Below, one piece after another: positions 59,967 through 64,000 of a stretch of DNA of 64,000 nucleotides. The notes under the pieces were generated by a model. The model had not been told where the DNA came from. It saw only the letters and a program-made list of their open reading frames with translations, and searched no databases. How positions within the stretch are numbered: position 1 is the first letter of the stretch; each line of letters begins with the position of its first letter. Source of the DNA: Anaeramoeba flamelloides (Eukaryota; Metamonada; Anaeramoebidae); NCBI GenBank assembly GCA_027625915.1, contig JANTQA010000026.1:1736001-1800000 (forward strand), given 5' to 3'. The position numbers and the translations under genes were made by a program.

Positions 59967-60681
59967 TAATAAACTATTTTTCAGTCAAAGGGGCCCAGTT
60001 GTAATGGTTAAATACATGTGGATAAAGGATTTGCATAGATATTAGAAGAAAAATTTTATTTTGGAAATTTACCAAATTTGAATAATTTTTTTTACATTTT
60101 CGCTTATTTTTTTTTTTTATTTGATTTTTTTTTTAAAATGTAATTCAGTTGCCAAATTTTTTTTATTGCAAGATCAATAGCCACTTGGTAAATGTGTGCT
60201 ATTCTAAGGTTATTGAAACGATGAAAATGATTGTTGAGAAATCATATTGATTTCTATTGGAATTCTATTTGTCCTATTATAATGATATTTGTTTAATACA
60301 TGTGGAAATTTTTTACTTCATTTTCATTTCCTTTTTCAAATAGAGACTACAAATACCAACAAACTTTGTTTGGGGACTTGATTTCTAAAAGAAAAGTATG
60401 TAAAATAAAGTGAAAATGTTTTCTTATTTATTATTCAAATACCAATAGAAGTTCAAAACGAACATTCTTGTTTTTCTCAATGGGGCCCTAAGAATTTGAG
60501 TTTTTAAATTTTTTAAGAAAATTTATTGATTAATTAATTATCTTACCGACAGATATCAACAATTCTTTAATGTGTATATTATTCTGTTTATTTCTTATTT
60601 GTTCTTCAAAGGTCAATTATATAAAATAATTGATATTTGGAAAAAATTTGGGCCCTTTGGCTGAAACCTAGTTTATTTTGT
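59967..60681. mobile_element. DNA element family D (copy 2), GGGCCC-type ends
   Basis: Inverted ends of about 30 bp: ATAAACTATTTTTCAGTCAA then AGGGGCCCA on the left, and GGGCCCTTTGGCTGAAACCT then AGTTTAT on the right. The 715-bp element contains no transposase-like frame. A family J fold-back lies inside it (60280-60472), so it has served as an insertion target. Confidence 0.7.
60280..60472. repeat. Fold-back MITE family J (copy 2), nested in element D
   Basis: Left part ATGTGGAAATTTTTTACTTC then ATTTTCATTTCC, and right part ending TTATTCAAATACCAAT, parallel the copy at 39.09-39.26 kb, including the centre (AACAAACTTTGTTTGGG versus AACAACCTTCTTCGTTTTG). It is more diverged than that copy. 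Confidence 0.55.
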
Positions 60682-61511
60682 AGCGTAGAACAACTTGTTC
60701 TTTTCCACAAAAAAAAAAAAAAACATTAGAATTAAAAAAAGAAAATCTGAAAATTTATTTTTTAATTACCAAGAAAAGTCAAGAAAAACTTAGTAACTCA
60801 TATAAAAAACTCTCTCTCTCTCTTTTTTAATTGTTTATAGCCGCGATTGAATCATGGCCTATTGTCGATGTAACCATCTTTTTTTAGTTTGTCAATTATA
60901 TTTTCTTCAAGAATATAAATATTAAATTTTTTTTATAAAACCAAATTAAAGTCTCTAAGATTTCACAAATTAACATGAAAACTATTAGTATAATTTATTT
61001 GAACTGGAAAATATTTGTTATCTATTAAAACTATTAAAATCAAAAGTGCATTGTAATGAATTTTGTTGTGTTATAACCTATATATAAAATAAGGTTTTTT
61101 ATATTTAATATCTGAATTTGAGAAAATTATTTCCCAAATTACAAAAAAATTTTAAAAATAAAACATTTAAAGAGTATTTTTATATTTGAATGGTGTTTAT
61201 TTCAATTGGCTTTTTTCTTTTTTGGAATTTAAAAAAAAAAAAATACAATTAAATTCCATTAACACTTTTATTTGTTACTGGTTCCTTAAATATTGAAAAA
61301 AAAATTCAAAATTCATAAATATTAATTTTTAGAAATAAGAATTCTTTTGCGAAAATATTTTTTGAAAAAACAAAAGAAAATACAATAATTATTCTTAAAA
61401 TAAAAAGAAAAAAAAAAAAAAAAAAAAAGGGAAAAAAAAAGAAAACGAAAAAGTTTAAGAAACAAGGAAAGGGAAAATAAAAAAATGAAGAATTACAAAA
61501 AAAATAAACAT
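60682..61511. other. 3' flank of the LRR-TPR-B-box gene
   Basis: AT-rich, with a short (CT)n run at about 60811-60824 and an A-rich run (61410-61445). An unusual patch GCCGCGATTGAATCATGGCC at about 60840 is more GC-rich than its surroundings and unexplained. No gene is seen. Confidence 0.45.
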
Positions 61512-61961
61512 TTAATCTTTAATATTCATTTGTTTACAATGTGTAAATTTGTGTTCAATTAAAGTCCCAAAGCGATGAATTTTTTGGAAATGTTTCTTAC
61601 AAAAAGACACTTTACAATCTAAACAATAGCAAGAAGCAATTTTATTACATTGTACACAAGTTTGTGAATTTACTAATTCTTTATTATCATCATTATTATC
61701 ATTTTCATTATCATTATTATTTTCATCATCATTATTATCATCATTCTTATTAATTGATTGTTCATTAATATTACCATAATCATTAATGTTCTTATCAAGC
61801 AATCTCTTTGAATCATTTTCATTAACGGTTTCTAAAGAAGATGAGTTTTTTTTGGTATTTGAAAGATTATTAATTTTTGTTTCTTTTTTTATTAAATTTG
61901 TATTTAATTTGGAATTAGATTTTGATTTGGAATTGTGATTATTATCATCATCAGTACCACC

Positions 61962-61993
<32 letters not shown>

Positions 61994-64000
61994 TATTATT
62001 AATAATTGATCGTTCATTGCTATTATTAATGTTATTAGTCTTGGAATTAGTTTCTACGTCTGTGTTTTTTAATTTTGGATTTGAAGAAGAAGATGATGAT
62101 GAGGATGAATAATTTGATGCTGAAGATGATGATGAAGACAAACTTAAATTTTCTTCTGGGTATGAATCTGAATCATCCATCGACTCATTTTTCTTGTCTA
62201 GATCTAAATTAACCTCGTCTATACCATCATCATTATCATCGATAATATCGCCATAATTAATACCATTTATTTGGTTATCTTCAGCAAACTTTGGGTTTAA
62301 ATCGATGACCGTTTCAAAATCATTGGTTGCCTTCTCAAGATCTGAAATTTTTTCATAGGTGAGCCCTCTAATCCAAAAAATCCTAAAATTGGTTTTCATT
62401 GCCTTTAAATATCTCGAAAAATGCTTTATTGCTCTTTGGTAATCCCCGCTTACATAGTACAGGCAACCCTTTACGAGTGCTAGTTTTGTTCCTACAATTC
62501 CAAGATCTATAATTTCTTGGAATTCCTTTTTGGCGATTTCGTTTTTCCCCTTTAATAGGAATTTGATTGCCTTTAATATTAAGCTGTTAATCGTCAATAG
62601 CGTTTCGATCTGGAAAATGAGGTTCTGCTTATAAATTTGGTTACCGTCTAGGCATATTTCTTCAAGGGTGTAATTCACCTTTAAAGTATTAATAATGTAT
62701 TTTAAAGATTTGTTTGTGAGCTTATTGCCGTTTAAAACCAATTTATTTATCGCTATGTTTGATTCCAAGCCTTCCATTAGGCATTTCAAGCCCGTGTCTT
62801 TAATATTGTTGCCCATCAAGCCCAATTTTGAAAGGCAGCAGTCGGTTTTCAGGGCTTTGGATATATAGGAGATGCCCAGCGTGGTGATTTTGTTGCCAGA
62901 TAGCCCGATTTTCCTGAGGCTTGAATTTAAGACCAATCCCTTGCATAAATGCTTTGCACCTACTTTGCCAATGTTGTTCCATTCCAAATGAATTATTTGC
63001 ACAGAATTGTTCACAATAAGCGCATTACTTAGATACTTCATGGAAATCGATTCGATTTTGTTGTCCATTAATGAAATTTTGTTTAAAGTGCAGTTCTTCT
63101 TAAGCATCGAACAAAAATTCTTCATCCCAGAATCGTTAATTTTGTTTTTGTTCAGCAGCAGGACTTTAATTGATTCATTTGTTCTCAGGCTATTGGATAA
63201 ATATGAAAGCCCCTCGCTTTTGATTTGATTTCCAGACAAGCCCAAAACTTTAATGCTATTGTTTTCGTCAATGGCCTGGGAAAGTATTTTCATTCCCTCG
63301 GCGCCTATTTTGTTATTGTTTAAGTGCAATTCGGTCAACGACGCATTTTTTAAAAAGAGTGCCTTCAGGCTATGTGCAGAATCGTCTCCGATCCGATTGT
63401 CGTTTAATGACAGCACCTTGAGAGCACATTGGGAATTGTTAATGATCGATTCTATAAGAAAATTGACGCCCTCAGTCTTGATTTGGTTGCTATTCAATTT
63501 CAATTTCCGCAGTGTCGTGTTACTGGACAGGCACCCCGCTATCGATTTCGCGCCTTCGGTGCCGATTTTGTTCTCGCTCAATTGCAATTCCTTGATTAAC
63601 TTATTGCCCCTGAGCGCCTCAGCGATCAATTTGGCGCCCTTGTTGCCTATTTTGTTATCGTTGAGGCTCAGTTCTTGCAAACTTTTATTTTTCATCAACA
63701 GGCCCGAGATGAATTTCGCGCCCTCGTCGTCAATCCTGTTTTTCTCGAGGGAGATCTCCTTGATTGTCGTGTTCTCGATGAGCGCAACAGACAGCAACCT
63801 CAAGTCCTTGCTCGAGATCTGGTTGCCCTCCAGCGCCAGGAATTGTAAGCTTCGGTTCACCCTCAAGGTGCGCGAGAGCTCCTCAACGCCCTGGTTGGTG
63901 ATCGGGTTTTCGTTGAAATATAACTCCTCCAGGATTTTGTTTGCCGTTAACGCCCTCGAAATGAAGGACAGGCCCTCCGAGCCGATCTCGTTCCCATTTA
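61512..64000 (-). CDS. LRR-TPR-B-box zinc-finger protein (5' end beyond window)
   Basis: Open from the window edge (first whole codon at 63998) to TAA: at least 828 aa, no introns, true start not visible. From the N-side come about 17 leucine-rich repeats of 28 residues in the ribonuclease-inhibitor/NLR style, e.g. NKIGNKGAKLIAEAL and NKIGTEGAKSIAGCL. Next is a helical block with TPR-like pairs (AIKFLLKGKNEIAKKEF; GCLYYVSGDYQRAIKHFSRYL; GLTYEKISDLEKATNDFETV, about 62270-62610). A disordered Ser/Asp/Asn/Gly region of about 190 residues follows. The C-terminal B-box finger (about 61530-61660) has ligands C-x2-C-x7-C-x2-C-x4-C-x2-H-x4-H-x7-H. LRR and TPR are protein-binding scaffolds, and B-boxes typify TRIM-family ubiquitin ligases, but no RING is seen. 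GC rises sharply toward the 5' end. A signalling or quality-control adaptor is a guess. Confidence 0.88.

Noticed and set aside
1-64000. CRISPR arrays, bacterial operons, LTR retroelements or virus-like elements
   Set aside because: No regularly spaced direct repeats, no ribosome-binding-site-linked gene strings, and no gag/protease/integrase/capsid-like sequence were seen.

Overview
The window is nuclear DNA of a very AT-rich eukaryotic microbe. The evidence is spliceosomal GT-AG introns in two genes, a eukaryotic cytosolic ribosomal protein uL2 gene, very long homopolymer and poly-Asn/Glu/Ser tracts inside proteins, a standard stop-codon set (TAA and TGA both used as stops), and wide gene-poor spacers full of short inverted-repeat transposons. 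My best guess is an amoeboid protist, with Anaeramoeba-like or dictyostelid-like composition; the long spacers and bloated introns fit the former better. This is inference, not proof. No bacterial operons, CRISPR arrays, rRNA, recognisable tRNA, or LTR/virus-like elements were found.

Layout. 0-2.6 kb: a fold-back repeat, then featureless spacer. 2.6-6.5 kb (-): a 1296-aa C2H2 zinc-finger/poly-Asn protein. 6.5-11.5 kb: spacer with a near-perfect long-inverted-repeat transposon. 11.5-12.85 kb (-): RPL8 (uL2), three exons. 12.9-18.2 kb: spacer made largely of diverged dispersed repeats and one MITE. 18.25-34.64 kb (+): a giant USP9X/USP24/USP34-type deubiquitinase. I assemble it from four exons (about 3489 aa) whose splice phases agree; two introns of about 3.1 and 2.7 kb are packed with MITEs, hairpin repeats and a dead LINE. 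34.6-40.8 kb: spacer with several MITEs, one nested in an older repeat. 40.8-42.2 kb (+): an intronless condensation-fold acyltransferase, clearly richer in GC than its surroundings. 43.1-44 kb: a LINE 3' fragment. 45.6-46.2 kb: a TTAA-bounded long-TIR element. 49.2-51.2 kb (+): an ankyrin-repeat protein. 55.0-56.6 kb (-): an MTMR14-like phosphoinositide phosphatase. 56.8-61.5 kb: more MITEs, one nested. 61.5-64.0 kb (-, running off the window): an LRR-TPR-B-box protein with a steep GC gradient.

The genes look like independent single-gene units, not an operon or cluster. Shared themes are ubiquitin signalling (USP9X-like; the B-box protein may be TRIM-like), phosphoinositide/autophagy control (MTMR14), and repeat-scaffold proteins (LRR, ankyrin). 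I did not find a convincing new multi-gene system. The most unusual items are the LRR-TPR-B-box architecture with its composition gradient, a frame-preserving 120-bp USP intron that would encode a membrane-like segment if retained, the loss of the zinc-ribbon cysteines in the USP catalytic domain, and the crowd of fold-back element families.
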